From JALOAP01 sp964632355 (GTDB taxonomy: Bacteria; Chloroflexota; Dehalococcoidia; Tepidiformales; Tepidiformaceae), in contig CAZWBW010000005.1 in assembly GCA_964632355.1 (NCBI GenBank), forward strand, positions 1 through 53,769: a stretch of DNA of 53,769 nucleotides. The letters are read 5' to 3'. Under the pieces are notes generated by a model, which saw only the letters and a program-made list of their open reading frames with translations, searched no databases and was not told the DNA's origin. Below, piece by piece: positions 27,410 to 35,471 of the stretch. Within the stretch, counting starts at the first letter, position 1. The number at the start of each line of letters is the position of its first letter. The position numbers and the translations under genes were made by a program.

Positions 27410-28302
27410 TTCGGCGCCGACCCAGCTTTCGCCGCGTTCTTCGCGATGGCGTCGGCAATCGTGCCCCACAGCGGCTCGGGCAAGTCGTGGCCCATCCCTT
27501 CGAGGATCAGGAGCTCGGCGCCCGGGATGGATTCCGCCGTGTCGATGCCGGCTTCCAGCCGCACCAGCGGGTCGATATCGCCATGAATGACCAGCGTTGG
27601 CACCGTGACGTTCGCCAGCTTCTCCTTGCGCGAACCCGAGGCGTTGATGGCGACCAGCTGCCGCCCCACGCCCTCCGGGTAGAACTGCCGGTCATACGCA
27701 GCCGCCGCCCGGCGCCGGACACGCTCCTCGTCGTACAGGTGACCCTTCGACCCGATGATCCTCGAGTTTTTCACCGTGTGTTCGATGTACCCTTCGCGGT
27801 CCGCCGGCGCCGGCGTCATGAGCGCCGCGTTCGCTTCCGGGGTCGAGAGCTGGATGTTCGGGTTGCCGGTTGCCGACATAATCGAGGTCAGCGACAGCGT
27901 CCGCTGCGGGTGTTCGATGGCGACCGTCTGCGCGATCATCCCGCCCATCGAGACGCCGACGACGTGCGCTGCCGGGATCTCCAGCGCATCGAGCAGCCCA
28001 ACGGCGTCGGCCGCCATGTCGCTGAGCGTGTAGGGCACGTCCACCTTCTGCCCTTCCCGCAGCGCCTTCAGGGTCGCCGGTACATTGGCTATCGGGTGGT
28101 CGGCGAACTTCGTGCTCAGCCCGACGTCGCGGTTATCGAACCGGATCACGTAGAAGCCGCGGTCGACGAGGAGTTCGCAGAACCCGGTATCCCAGCTCAG
28201 CAGCTGCGATCCGAGGCCGTTGATGAGCAGCATCGCGGGGTTGGCCCGCTCACCGAACGTTTCGTACTCGATCTGGATGCCGTTCGCCGTTACCTGTGCC
28301 AT
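27406..28302 (-). CDS. Alpha/beta hydrolase
   Basis: A 298-residue hydrolase from ATG 28302. NGLGSQLLSWD near residue 30 is the oxyanion region, GVSMGGMIAQ holds the nucleophile Ser, HGDIDPLV the Asp and EGMGHDLP the catalytic His, so the triad is complete. The frame continues upstream, but the extra 40 residues are Arg-rich and without homology, and CAGAAT lies seven bases before this ATG. Neighbours are an enoyl-CoA hydratase gene upstream and a DinB gene downstream. The substrate is unknown. Confidence 0.86.
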   Translation of the reverse strand: MAQVTANGIQIEYETFGERANPAMLLINGLGSQLLSWDTGFCELLVDRGFYVIRFDNRDVGLSTKFADHPIANVPATLKALREGQKVDVPYTLSDMAADAVGLLDALEIPAAHVVGVSMGGMIAQTVAIEHPQRTLSLTSIMSATGNPNIQLSTPEANAALMTPAPADREGYIEHTVKNSRIIGSKGHLYDEERVRRRAAAAYDRQFYPEGVGRQLVAINASGSRKEKLANVTVPTLVIHGDIDPLVRLEAGIDTAESIPGAELLILEGMGHDLPEPLWGTIADAIAKNAAKAGSAPK

Positions 28303-28359
28303 GGCGCGCATTCTGGCGGCAGGAGCCGTTCCTTGTCGAGCGCGTCGGCGCAAACGAAT

Positions 28360-28411
28360 GGGTGTGGCCACGCCACGAGCGAACGAATCCGCTTGTGGCG
28401 CTGCCACACCC
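28360..28411. promoter_or_regulatory. Large inverted repeat between enoyl-CoA hydratase and hydrolase genes
   Basis: GGGTGTGGC pairs with GCCACACCC, and an inner GCCAC pairs with GTGGC, separated by a symmetric three-base internal loop; the terminal loop is about 18 bases. No U-tract follows on either strand. It may be a terminator of the hydratase transcript or an operator. Confidence 0.45.
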
Positions 28412-28472
28412 CAACCTCGCACTCTTCAACGAGGACCGTCGAAAAGCGAGGGACGTCGCGTTCGGGCGCTGA

Positions 28473-29249
28473 CTACCGGCCCTTGTACTGCGGCTTCCGC
28501 TTCTCCGCGAATGCGCGCGGGCCTTCCTTCGCGTCCTCGGTCGCGAAGAGCCGTGCCATAACGAGGTCTTCCCACGCGAGGCCGTGCTCGAGCGGCATGT
28601 CCTGCCCGCGCAGCATCGCCTCCTTCGCCGCACGGACCGCCAGTGGCCCCCGCTCGCAAATGATGTTCGCGATCTCGAAGGCGCGGTCCATGAGCTCTTC
28701 CTTCGGGACAATGTGCGAAATCAGCCCAATCCGCGACGCCGTCTCGGCGTCGATCTGCTCGCCCGTCAGGATCATGTAGTTGGCCCAGGCCTGCGGGATG
28801 GCGCGAGGAAGCCGCTGCGTCCCGCCCGCGCCCGGCATAATCGCCCAGCGAACTTCGGGCAGGCCGAACCGTGAATCTGGCGTCGCGATGCGGATGTCGC
28901 AGGTCAGCGCCAGTTCGAGCCCGCCGGCAAGGCAGTACCCGTTAATCGCCGCGATGATCGGCTTGTAGATGGGGAGCCGCTTCGTGAAGCCCCCGAACGG
29001 CGCCGGCCGGCCGCGGAACTGGTTCTCACCCTTGGCCGTGGCCACCAGGTCCATGCCGGTCGAGAACGCCTTCTCGCCCGAACCCGTGAGAATGGCCACG
29101 CGCAGGTCCGGGTCGTCACGGAAGTCTTCCCACGCCTGGAGCATCTCGCTCGACGCCTGCGCGTTGATGCTGTTGAGCGCCTCTGGCCGATTGATCGTGA
29201 TGACCGCGACCTGGTCCTTCTTTTCATAGAGAATCGTTTCGAACTGCAC
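28473..29249 (-). CDS. Enoyl-CoA hydratase/isomerase (crotonase family)
   Basis: A 258-residue crotonase-fold enzyme from GTG 29249, which is preceded by AAGGAGG. The oxyanion residues lie in AFSTGMDL and NGYCLAGGLELA. The two glutamates of true hydratases are present (E112 in GGLELAL, E132 in GLPEVRWAIMPGAGGTQRLPR), so it probably hydrates trans-2-enoyl-CoA. The C-terminus (FAEKRKPQYKGR) is standard. Divergent from the DUF402 gene. It fits with the CoA-transferases in acyl-CoA metabolism. Confidence 0.9.
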   Translation of the reverse strand: MQFETILYEKKDQVAVITINRPEALNSINAQASSEMLQAWEDFRDDPDLRVAILTGSGEKAFSTGMDLVATAKGENQFRGRPAPFGGFTKRLPIYKPIIAAINGYCLAGGLELALTCDIRIATPDSRFGLPEVRWAIMPGAGGTQRLPRAIPQAWANYMILTGEQIDAETASRIGLISHIVPKEELMDRAFEIANIICERGPLAVRAAKEAMLRGQDMPLEHGLAWEDLVMARLFATEDAKEGPRAFAEKRKPQYKGR

Positions 29250-29291
29250 CGCGACCTCCTTGGTAAGCGAGTCCTGATTGCCCGGCCAGCA

Positions 29292-29297
29292 TACGAT
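29292..29297 (+). promoter_or_regulatory. Candidate -10 element of the DUF402 gene (leaderless)
   Basis: TACGAT ends seven bases before ATG 29305. No Shine-Dalgarno sequence is present. Confidence 0.45.
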
Positions 29298-29304
29298 CCC
29301 CTCC

Positions 29305-29826
29305 ATGCAACCCGCGAACCCACCACCGGTCATCGAACGCAAGCTCAAGCCCGACGGCTCCATCCGCGAGTACGTCTGCGAACTCGTCCGGCTCGAACCC
29401 TCCCTGGCGGTGGTGCGCTTCCGGATGGAACGTGGCGGCGAAATCTTCGGCACGCCCATCACCGTCCCGCCGGGCTCCATCTCCTACGGCTGGTTCTGGC
29501 GGCGCCGCCCATACAACCTCTACCGCATGCACACCCGCCAGGGCGACCTCATCGCCCATCGCTTCGACGTGGTCGCCGACGTCTCCCTCTCGCCCGAGCT
29601 TATCGAGTACCGCGACCTCGTGGTCGATTGGTGGATCACGCCCGACGACACCATCATCGAGGAAGACCGAGACGAACTCGCCGAACTCGAGCAGGCCGGG
29701 AAGCTCTCTCCGGGCGACCTCGAGGCCGTCGCGGAGGCCACGCGCCAGGTCTACAGCCGGTACCGCCACATCATCGACGAAGTTGTGGCTCTCGAACGCC
29801 GTTACGGCATCGACCCCGCCTCCTGA
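29305..29826 (+). CDS. DUF402 domain protein
   Basis: A 173-residue protein. The central segment (IEYRDLVVDWWITPDDTIIEEDRDELAELEQAGKLSPGDLEAV) matches the DUF402 pattern, in which acidic residues bind metal. Characterised relatives hydrolyse nucleoside phosphates or cytidylyl-fosfomycin intermediates; the substrate here is unknown. The ATG at 29305 is chosen because of the adjacent TACGAT element; nine upstream codons are also open. Confidence 0.75.
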   Translation: MQPANPPPVIERKLKPDGSIREYVCELVRLEPSLAVVRFRMERGGEIFGTPITVPPGSISYGWFWRRRPYNLYRMHTRQGDLIAHRFDVVADVSLSPELIEYRDLVVDWWITPDDTIIEEDRDELAELEQAGKLSPGDLEAVAEATRQVYSRYRHIIDEVVALERRYGIDPAS

Positions 29827-29885
29827 GGAACCCGGGTTTTCGCCCATTCCTCGCCAGGCCCTGTCTCACCTATACTTCCGCGCGT

Positions 29886-30080
29886 ATGTGGACACTGTTG
29901 CGGCGCCAGCTCAACTACTTCTTCGTCGGCTTTATCGCGGCATTCGTCATCTACCTGTTCGTCCGCTACGAGTTCGACGACATCATGATCGGAGTCCTCA
30001 TCGGCGCGGTCGTGGGTGTCGCGCTGTCCGCCGGGCTGTACTACCTCGAACGCCGCTTCCCGGAAAACCGGCCAGAGTAA
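29886..30080 (+). CDS. Small two-helix membrane protein, unknown
   Basis: A 64-residue protein with two hydrophobic helices (about residues 11-26 and 34-53) and charged ends, starting MWTLLRRQLNYFF. A TATACT element ends nine bases before the ATG. The longer frame that runs into it from upstream overlaps the DUF402 gene and is a shadow. No family is recognised. Confidence 0.55.
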   Translation: MWTLLRRQLNYFFVGFIAAFVIYLFVRYEFDDIMIGVLIGAVVGVALSAGLYYLERRFPENRPE

Positions 30081-30109
30081 CGCCGTAGCCGAGACCGTGC
30101 GCAGCGTCC

Positions 30110-30115
30110 TACCCT
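30110..30115 (+). promoter_or_regulatory. Candidate -10 element of the EamA transporter gene (leaderless)
   Basis: TACCCT ends seven bases before GTG 30123; the same hexamer precedes lgt. No ribosome site is seen. Confidence 0.35.
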
Positions 30116-30122
30116 TGGGCGC

Positions 30123-31070
30123 GTGACCGCTGCCGCCTCAGGTTCTCTGCGCGATCGCTTCACCGGCCTGCCGCTCCATCGGCAGGGCCTCCTCGCCGTT
30201 CTCGCGGCCGCGATTCTCTGGAGCACCGGCGGTCTGTTTATCAAGGCCGTCTCGCTGGACGCGTTCGGCCTGACGATGTGGCGTTCGCTGCTCGCTGCCA
30301 TCGCCATCGCCGTGCTCATGCGAACCGGCATCCCGAACCCGCTTCGCGCCAACTGGCTGGAATGGGCCCTCGCGATCAGCTACGCCCTCATGCTCGTCCT
30401 GTTCGTCCTCGCGACGAAGCTCACGACGGCCGCCAACGCCATCTTCCTGCAGTACACGGCGCCACTCTATGTACTCGTGCTGGGTCCGCTGCTGCTCGAT
30501 GAGCGGCCCTCGCGGAACGACCTGGCATGTGTCGCAGTGGCGTTCGCCGGGATGGCGCTGTTCTTCGTCGGCCGCATCGAGGCCGATGACCTCTGGGGCA
30601 ACGTCTCCGCGCTCGCCAGCGGCATGTCCTTCGCTGTCTTCCTCACGCTCCTTCGGCACCGCGGCTGCCGCACGGGCACCCGGCCCCGTTCGATGGTCCT
30701 GGGGAACCTCCTCCTTGTCGCCGCCATGATCCCGCTGAACATTGGCCGTGCGGAATGGGGCGCCTTCACCCCCGGCCTCGGCGACGCGGCAGGGCTCGTG
30801 TTCCTTGGCGTCATCCAGATTGGCCTCGCGTACGTGCTCTTCGGGTTCGGCATCGCCCACGTCCACGCGCTCGAGGCCTCGCTCATCGGCATGCTCGAAC
30901 CGGTGCTCAACCCTGTTTGGGTCTTCCTCTTCCTCGGCGAAACGCCGGGATGGTGGGCAGTTCTCGGCGGGGCCGTTATCATCGCGGCCGTCGGCACCCG
31001 GGCCTACCTTGCCGAACGCCGCCGAACGGCTACACCACCCGATCTCGCCCCGGCACAGTCCCGGGCATAA
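30123..31070 (+). CDS. EamA/DMT-family transporter
   Basis: A 315-residue inner membrane protein with ten predicted helices in two five-helix repeats, the EamA/RhaT type. AAILWSTGGLFIKA in helix 1, LTTAANAIFLQYTAPLYV in helix 4 and GLAYVLFGFGIAHVHALEASLIGMLEPVLNPVWVFLFLGETPGWW in the second repeat are typical. The substrate cannot be inferred; relatives export amino acids or other metabolites. It stands alone. Confidence 0.88.
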   Translation: MTAAASGSLRDRFTGLPLHRQGLLAVLAAAILWSTGGLFIKAVSLDAFGLTMWRSLLAAIAIAVLMRTGIPNPLRANWLEWALAISYALMLVLFVLATKLTTAANAIFLQYTAPLYVLVLGPLLLDERPSRNDLACVAVAFAGMALFFVGRIEADDLWGNVSALASGMSFAVFLTLLRHRGCRTGTRPRSMVLGNLLLVAAMIPLNIGRAEWGAFTPGLGDAAGLVFLGVIQIGLAYVLFGFGIAHVHALEASLIGMLEPVLNPVWVFLFLGETPGWWAVLGGAVIIAAVGTRAYLAERRRTATPPDLAPAQSRA

Positions 31071-31109
31071 CCGCGTCCGGCCGCGGTACCATCACGCCTG
31101 CACCTTCGA

Positions 31110-31811
31110 ATGACCGCCACCGAACCTCACCGCGCTACCGACCACCCGGTCACCCGCGAGCTGCTCGATATCTACGAGACGCTCGACGCGCTGCACGCGT
31201 GGCGCGGCTGGCACTGGTGGCCCGACGCCGACCCCTTCGAGGTCATCGTCGGCGCCATCCTCGTCCAGAACACTTCGTGGACGAACGTGGAGCGCGCGCT
31301 CGACCGGCTTCGTGCGGCGAACGTGCTCCACCCAGCCGCGATGTCCGCGCTTTCGCAGGAAGCCCTCGAGGAGGTCATACGCCCGAGCGGTCAGTACCGC
31401 CAGAAAGCGAAGAAGCTGCGCGCCTTCCTCGAGCTGGTGGAATCGCACGGGTCACTCGAGAATCTCCTCGCGCTCGAACCGCCCGTCCTACGCGCGGAGT
31501 TGCTCGCCACGTGGGGCATCGGCCCCGAAACGGCGGACGCCATCATCGTCTATGCACAGCGCAAGCCCGCGTTCGTTATCGACGCGTACACCATTCGCCT
31601 GTACGAACGCCTCGGGCTTGGCCCTGGTGGCCGTTCGTACGACGAATGGCAGCGCTACTTCGTGAGCCACCTGCCCGAGGACCGTGAACTCTGGGCGCGA
31701 TACCACGCACTCATCGTCCTGCACAACAAGCACCTTTGCCTCAAGACGCGCCCGCGCTGCGATGAGTGCACGCTGCGCTCCCGCTGCACCTTCCCGCAGT
31801 CGAGCACGTAA
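31110..31811 (+). CDS. Endonuclease III-family DNA glycosylase (MagIII-like) with 4Fe-4S cluster
   Basis: A 233-residue HhH-GPD protein. The hairpin-helix-hairpin motif is GIGPETADAI (residues 136-145), with E140 in the place where bifunctional endonuclease III has its catalytic lysine; D158 (VIDAY) is the conserved Asp. Four cysteines, C210-x6-C217-x2-C220-x5-C226, bind the 4Fe-4S cluster. The GxGxETADAI form is that of the 3-methyladenine glycosylase MagIII group, so monofunctional removal of alkylated bases is more likely than thymine-glycol nicking. Confidence 0.85.
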   Translation: MTATEPHRATDHPVTRELLDIYETLDALHAWRGWHWWPDADPFEVIVGAILVQNTSWTNVERALDRLRAANVLHPAAMSALSQEALEEVIRPSGQYRQKAKKLRAFLELVESHGSLENLLALEPPVLRAELLATWGIGPETADAIIVYAQRKPAFVIDAYTIRLYERLGLGPGGRSYDEWQRYFVSHLPEDRELWARYHALIVLHNKHLCLKTRPRCDECTLRSRCTFPQSST

Positions 31812-31815
31812 GCAA

Positions 31816-31840
31816 AAGGCCGCCGGGTTGGGGCGGCCTT
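31816..31840. terminator. Bidirectional terminator between the glycosylase and the CoA-transferase
   Basis: A 9-bp stem AAGGCCGCC/GGCGGCCTT. On the minus strand it is followed by TTTGCTT, serving the CoA-transferase transcript. Confidence 0.75.
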
Positions 31841-31869
31841 CACGGTCGTCACGACCTCGCGCCGGCGGG

Positions 31870-33134
31870 CTACGCGATGATCCCCGCCTCGCGCATCGAT
31901 GCGATCTCCTCGGGGGCAAGCCCGGCTTCCGCGAGCACGTCATCGGTGTCCGCGCCGAGCACCGGGCTCGCCTTCGTCGGCCGTAGCGGGCTCTCCGACA
32001 TCTGGAATGGCGGGCCAACCATCCGCATCGGCCCCAGCACTTCGTGCTCCACCTGGATCTCCAGTCCGTTCGCCTCGGTTTGCGGGTGCCCGAACAGCTC
32101 CTCGACGAAGTGCATCGGACCGGCCGGCACGCCGTGCTTCTCGAAGATCTCGCCCCACTCGGCCGTCGTCTTCGTCCGGTAGNNNNNNNNNNGAGCTTCG
32201 GGCCGAGCTCTTCCCAGCCCTCGGGCGCCAGTTCGAAGCTGCCATCCTCTTTGAACCGCGGGTCATGCAGACCCGTCGCCGCCAGCACCTTTCGTCGCAG
32301 CGAATCGGAAAGCGCCCCCACCGCGATGAACCCGTCGGCGGTCTGGAAGACGCGGTAGTAGATGTTGCCAGGAGCGACCGGGCGGTACTTGCGATGAATA
32401 GCCTGCTGCTCCGCGAACGGCGCTTTCCGGAGGCGTGCCTCGCGGATCTCCTCCAGCATCGCCGGGAACACCTCGTTGTCCCACGCCTCTATCCACGTGA
32501 ACTGCGATGTCTGCATCGCCAGCGCCGTGCCCATCAGCGTGCAGTCGATCCGCTGGCCCTTCCCTGTCCGTTCACGGTAGAAGAGCGCCGCGGAAATCGC
32601 GTTCGCCATCTGGATCCCGGTCGCGAAGTCGGCTACTGCCGGGTAGATGTACGTCGGAACTTCGCCCTGCATCTTCCCTTCGCCCGCCATCAGCCCGGTC
32701 AGTGCCTGCACGACGATGTCGTACCCGCCGCGTTGCGCGAGCGGTCCGAACCGGCCGAACGCTGTGTTCTCGCAATAGATGATCCGCGGATTGATGGCGC
32801 ACAGCGTCTCGTAGTCGATCTTCAGTTGTTCCGCGACACCCGGCCGGTAGTTGATCACCACAACGTCCGCCGTCCGTGCGAGGCGATGGATCACCGCCTG
32901 TGCTTCGGGCCGGGTCATGTCCATCGCCACGTTCCGCTTGCCGCGGTTCAGGCTGGCGAAGGTGCGCGACTCCTTCGGCACGAGTTCGTTGAAGATGCGC
33001 CACGGTTCGCCTTCAACGGGTTCGAACTTGATGACGTCCGCGCCCATGTCGGCGAGGTGCTGACCACAGAACGGTCCAGCGATGATCTGCGTGAACTCGA
33101 GTACTCTCACTCCGGAGAGCGGGCCGCTGGCCAT
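31870..33134 (-). CDS. Class III CoA-transferase, interrupted by a 10-N scaffold gap
   Basis: A CaiB/BaiF-family CoA-transferase of about 420 residues. It starts MASGPLSGVRVLEFTQ at ATG 33134, with GGGAGG six bases upstream. The catalytic Asp is present (GGYDIVVQALTGL, D139), and NRGKRNVAMDM and ERTGKGQRIDCTLM are standard. A 10-N gap at 32183-32192 changes the frame; the downstream part (YRTKTTAEWGEIFEKHGVPAGPMH) resumes the family pattern and ends EEIASMREAGIIA. The true gap must again be 3n+2 bases. It is not the partner of the tandem pair at 2.4-5.0 kb, and stands alone. Substrate unknown. Confidence 0.88.
32183..32192. other. Scaffold gap (10 N) inside a CoA-transferase gene
   Basis: Ten N characters. 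The flanking frames require 3n+2 missing bases; 8 or 11 would fit the spacing in the family. Confidence 0.9.
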
Positions 33135-33249
33135 GCATTCCCTCCCGTGATGTCTTCGCTTCCCGGCCCTGCATTCTACGCATGCTGCGCGCTCAGGTGC
33201 CGCGATCGAAACACCAAGGCTTGTTGGGAAAATTGGCCCGCTCAGGGGT

Positions 33250-33606
33250 CTACGACGTGTCCTGCTGCCGTTTGGCGGCGGCCGTTGCTCGCTCAAGGCG
33301 TGCTGGCCGTGACGCCACCCGCGTCCATCCGCCGATCACGCTCCGCTCTTCGAACCCGGCGTAGCAGGTGCTACAAAGCATGCCGCGAACGTGCTGGTCA
33401 TCGCCGCGCACGCTCATCAGCTCGACTCGGTGAGAGCCGGGCAGGTCACAAACGAGGCAAGCCGTCCCGTCCGTCGGTTCTTCCTTGAGACACTTTGCGC
33501 ACCAGCGAACGCCACCTTTTGGCCCTTCGGCCGTCAGGAAATCATGCTCACCCGGTGCGCAATAGGTCCCCAGGTTGGACCGCACCCAGAGACTCTCATA
33601 TGCCAC
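33250..33606 (-). CDS. Small zinc-ribbon protein, possibly endonuclease VII/HNH-like
   Basis: A 118-residue protein from GTG 33606 with GGGAG about nine bases upstream. It has seven cysteines: C16, C36-x2-C39, C50-x2-C53 and C78-x2-C81. The stretch CLVC...RGDDQHVRGMLCSTCYAGF resembles the zinc fold of recombination endonuclease VII (CxxC...H.RGLLC..CN), although the expected catalytic Asp/His/Asn are not all obvious. The function is therefore open; a degenerate nuclease or a nucleic-acid-binding zinc ribbon are both possible. Confidence 0.55.
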   Translation of the reverse strand: MAYESLWVRSNLGTYCAPGEHDFLTAEGPKGGVRWCAKCLKEEPTDGTACLVCDLPGSHRVELMSVRGDDQHVRGMLCSTCYAGFEERSVIGGWTRVASRPARLERATAAAKRQQDTS

Positions 33607-33671
33607 TGTCTTGTTCTCCCAGGGGGAAGTGCCCGTCGGGGGCTACCGCCATTCTCCCCAATCCCGGTGCC

Positions 33672-33700
33672 TCCCCCGATAACGCCGATACACCGGGGGA
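33672..33700. terminator. Weak hairpin between the zinc-ribbon gene and purM
   Basis: A 7-bp stem TCCCCCG/CGGGGGA with a 15-base loop in the 157-base intergenic region. It may lie downstream of purM on the minus strand. Confidence 0.3.
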
Positions 33701-33763
33701 TTTCACACATACAACGGGTGATAGGCGCAACCTTTACGCAGAGCCCCGGGTTGGCTCGCTCGT

Positions 33764-34822
33764 TTAGAGCCCCTGGAGCACGACGCGGGGCCCGGCGCCC
33801 GATGTCACCGTCCCGATGCGCACAGCCTCGGGAATTACTTCGAGCACCGAATCGACATCGGCGGGCGCGACCATTAGCACCATGCCGATGCCCATGTTGA
33901 ACACCTCGTACATCTCTTCGGCGCTGATTTCGCCGCGCTGCTGAATCAGCCGGAAGATGGGCGGCACGGTCCACGCACGCGTATCGATCGTCGCGTTCAG
34001 GCCCTCCGGGAGCACGCGCGGAACGTTCTCTGGATACCCGCCACCGGTGATGTGCGCCATCCCGTGCACACGGTCCAGTACCGGCGCGATCAGCTGGTGG
34101 TACGGTCGGTGCGTCGCCAACAGCGCTTCCCCGAGCGACTGTCCTTCGAGTTCCGGCGGCCGTTCTTCGAGGCGCTCGCGGGTCTCCTCGGCCGGCTCGC
34201 CATCCCCTACGTGCAGGACCTTCCGGGCCAGCGAATACCCGTTCGTGTGAAGGCCCCAGCTCGGGATACCGAGCAGAATGTCGCCTTCCGCAATCTTCTT
34301 CCCGTCGATGATCCGGTCGCGCTCGACGACGCCGACGATAAAGCCCGCCAGGTCGAACTCACCCGGCGCGTAGACATCGGGCATATCCGCCGTCTCGCCA
34401 CCGAGCAACGCACAGCCGGCGTCGGCGCACGCCCGCGCGACCCCTTCGACGAGCGTCGTCTTCTGCTCGTTCGTGAGGCCGTTCCCGGCAATGTAGTCGA
34501 GGAAGAAAATGGGCTCCGCGCCGCAGGTGAACACGTCGTTCACTGAGTGGCCGATGATGTCCGGTCCGCAGAGGTCGAGCCGGTTCGCGGCCAGCTGCAA
34601 CTTCACCTTCGTCCCGATGCCATCGGCGCTCGCGGCGAGCACCGGGTCGCGGTACCGTTCGCCCAGCCGGAACAAGCCACTGAACGGGCCCGCGTCGCTC
34701 AGGACCTCGGGCCGGCGCGCCTGCGCCAGGATGCCGGGGAGGCCAGCAGCGAACTTCCCCCGCGCGGCGATGTCGACACCCGCGGCTGCGTACGCGCGTT
34801 CTTTGCCCCGGTCCTCGGCCAT
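33764..34822 (-). CDS. purM: Phosphoribosylformylglycinamidine cyclo-ligase
   Basis: PurM (352 residues) closes the imidazole ring to give AIR in purine synthesis. YAAAGVDIAARGK, ASADGIGTKVKLQ, DIIGHSVNDVFTCGAEPIFFLDYIA, GGETADMPDVY and HITGGGYPENVPRVLP are the family motifs in order. The ATG at 34822 gives the family start; the upstream frame is Arg-rich without homology. TACGCT ends six bases before this ATG and no ribosome site is seen. Other purine genes are not nearby. Confidence 0.95.
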   Translation of the reverse strand: MAEDRGKERAYAAAGVDIAARGKFAAGLPGILAQARRPEVLSDAGPFSGLFRLGERYRDPVLAASADGIGTKVKLQLAANRLDLCGPDIIGHSVNDVFTCGAEPIFFLDYIAGNGLTNEQKTTLVEGVARACADAGCALLGGETADMPDVYAPGEFDLAGFIVGVVERDRIIDGKKIAEGDILLGIPSWGLHTNGYSLARKVLHVGDGEPAEETRERLEERPPELEGQSLGEALLATHRPYHQLIAPVLDRVHGMAHITGGGYPENVPRVLPEGLNATIDTRAWTVPPIFRLIQQRGEISAEEMYEVFNMGIGMVLMVAPADVDSVLEVIPEAVRIGTVTSGAGPRVVLQGL

Positions 34823-34828
34823 GCAGCC

Positions 34829-34834
34829 AGCGTA
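34829..34834 (-). promoter_or_regulatory. Candidate -10 element of purM (leaderless)
   Basis: TACGCT on the minus strand ends six bases before the purM ATG. Confidence 0.4.
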
Positions 34835-34880
34835 CCGCGAACCCCCGGCACGGGACAGCGGAACGCGCCCGGACTTTCGG

Positions 34881-35348
34881 TCACCGGGCCCGCCATTTGA
34901 AGTACTGCGGCGGCCAGTAGTCCGGCGCGCCCCGCGGCTTGTACAGCGCGAGGAGCGCACGTTCCGGCTCGAGTTCGAAGAGCTCCTCGTTCGGCCCGCT
35001 GTTCCCGCCGTCCGCCCGGTACTTCGCCAGCACCCGCTCGTTCACTTCGGGGTCGGTCACACGCCGCGCCGCGCCCGAGCAGAAGAACTCGTCGTCCCCT
35101 TCCTCTGCCGCGAAGGCGTGGAACCCGAAGCGCCCCGTGCGATAGAGGTCCTTTCGCTTCGGCGACGGTACGAAAAACCCGTACAAACCACCGCCTTCGA
35201 GAATCGGGCAGAACGGGTGGATCCGCGGAGTGCCGTCCGGGGCCACGGTCGCGAGGTACCCCAGCCCGATCCCGTACTGGTAGATGAGTCGCCTGCCGCC
35301 TTCGGCAATCTCCGGTGCCTCTCGTTCCAGGTCCTGCCAGCGTGCCAT
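34881..35348 (-). CDS. Pyridoxamine 5'-phosphate oxidase-fold protein
   Basis: A 155-residue split-barrel flavoprotein-like protein. IYQYGIGLGYLATVAPDGTPRIHPFCPIL, YGFFVPSPKRKDLYRTGRFGFHAF and EFFCSGAARRV follow the PPOX-fold pattern. The ATG at 35348 has GGAGG about seven bases upstream. Whether it uses FMN or F420 cannot be told; the F420 genes in the window leave both open. It is the first gene after the terminator of the VWA operon. Confidence 0.75.
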   Translation of the reverse strand: MARWQDLEREAPEIAEGGRRLIYQYGIGLGYLATVAPDGTPRIHPFCPILEGGGLYGFFVPSPKRKDLYRTGRFGFHAFAAEEGDDEFFCSGAARRVTDPEVNERVLAKYRADGGNSGPNEELFELEPERALLALYKPRGAPDYWPPQYFKWRAR

Positions 35349-35427
35349 CTCTGTCCTCCGCCGCGAGTCGCGGCAGGGCATCTTCGGGCGCGAACGCGAC
35401 ATCTACCGTCGCAGCCGGACAGAAAGA

Positions 35428-35451
35428 AAGGGCCGCGTCGACGCGGCCCTT
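35428..35451 (-). terminator. Rho-independent terminator of the MoxR/VWA operon
   Basis: A perfect 24-base palindrome (arms AAGGGCCGCG/CGCGGCCCTT, loop TCGA), followed on the minus strand by TCTTTCTGTC. It starts 21 bases after the VWA gene stop. Confidence 0.85.
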
Positions 35452-35471
35452 CAACGTGAACGAAGTTCCCG

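Noticed and set aside
25964..27586. Plus-strand frame of 540 codons across cofD and the DinB-like gene
   Set aside because: It is antisense to two well-supported genes and rich in Arg/His/Pro, as expected of a shadow frame.
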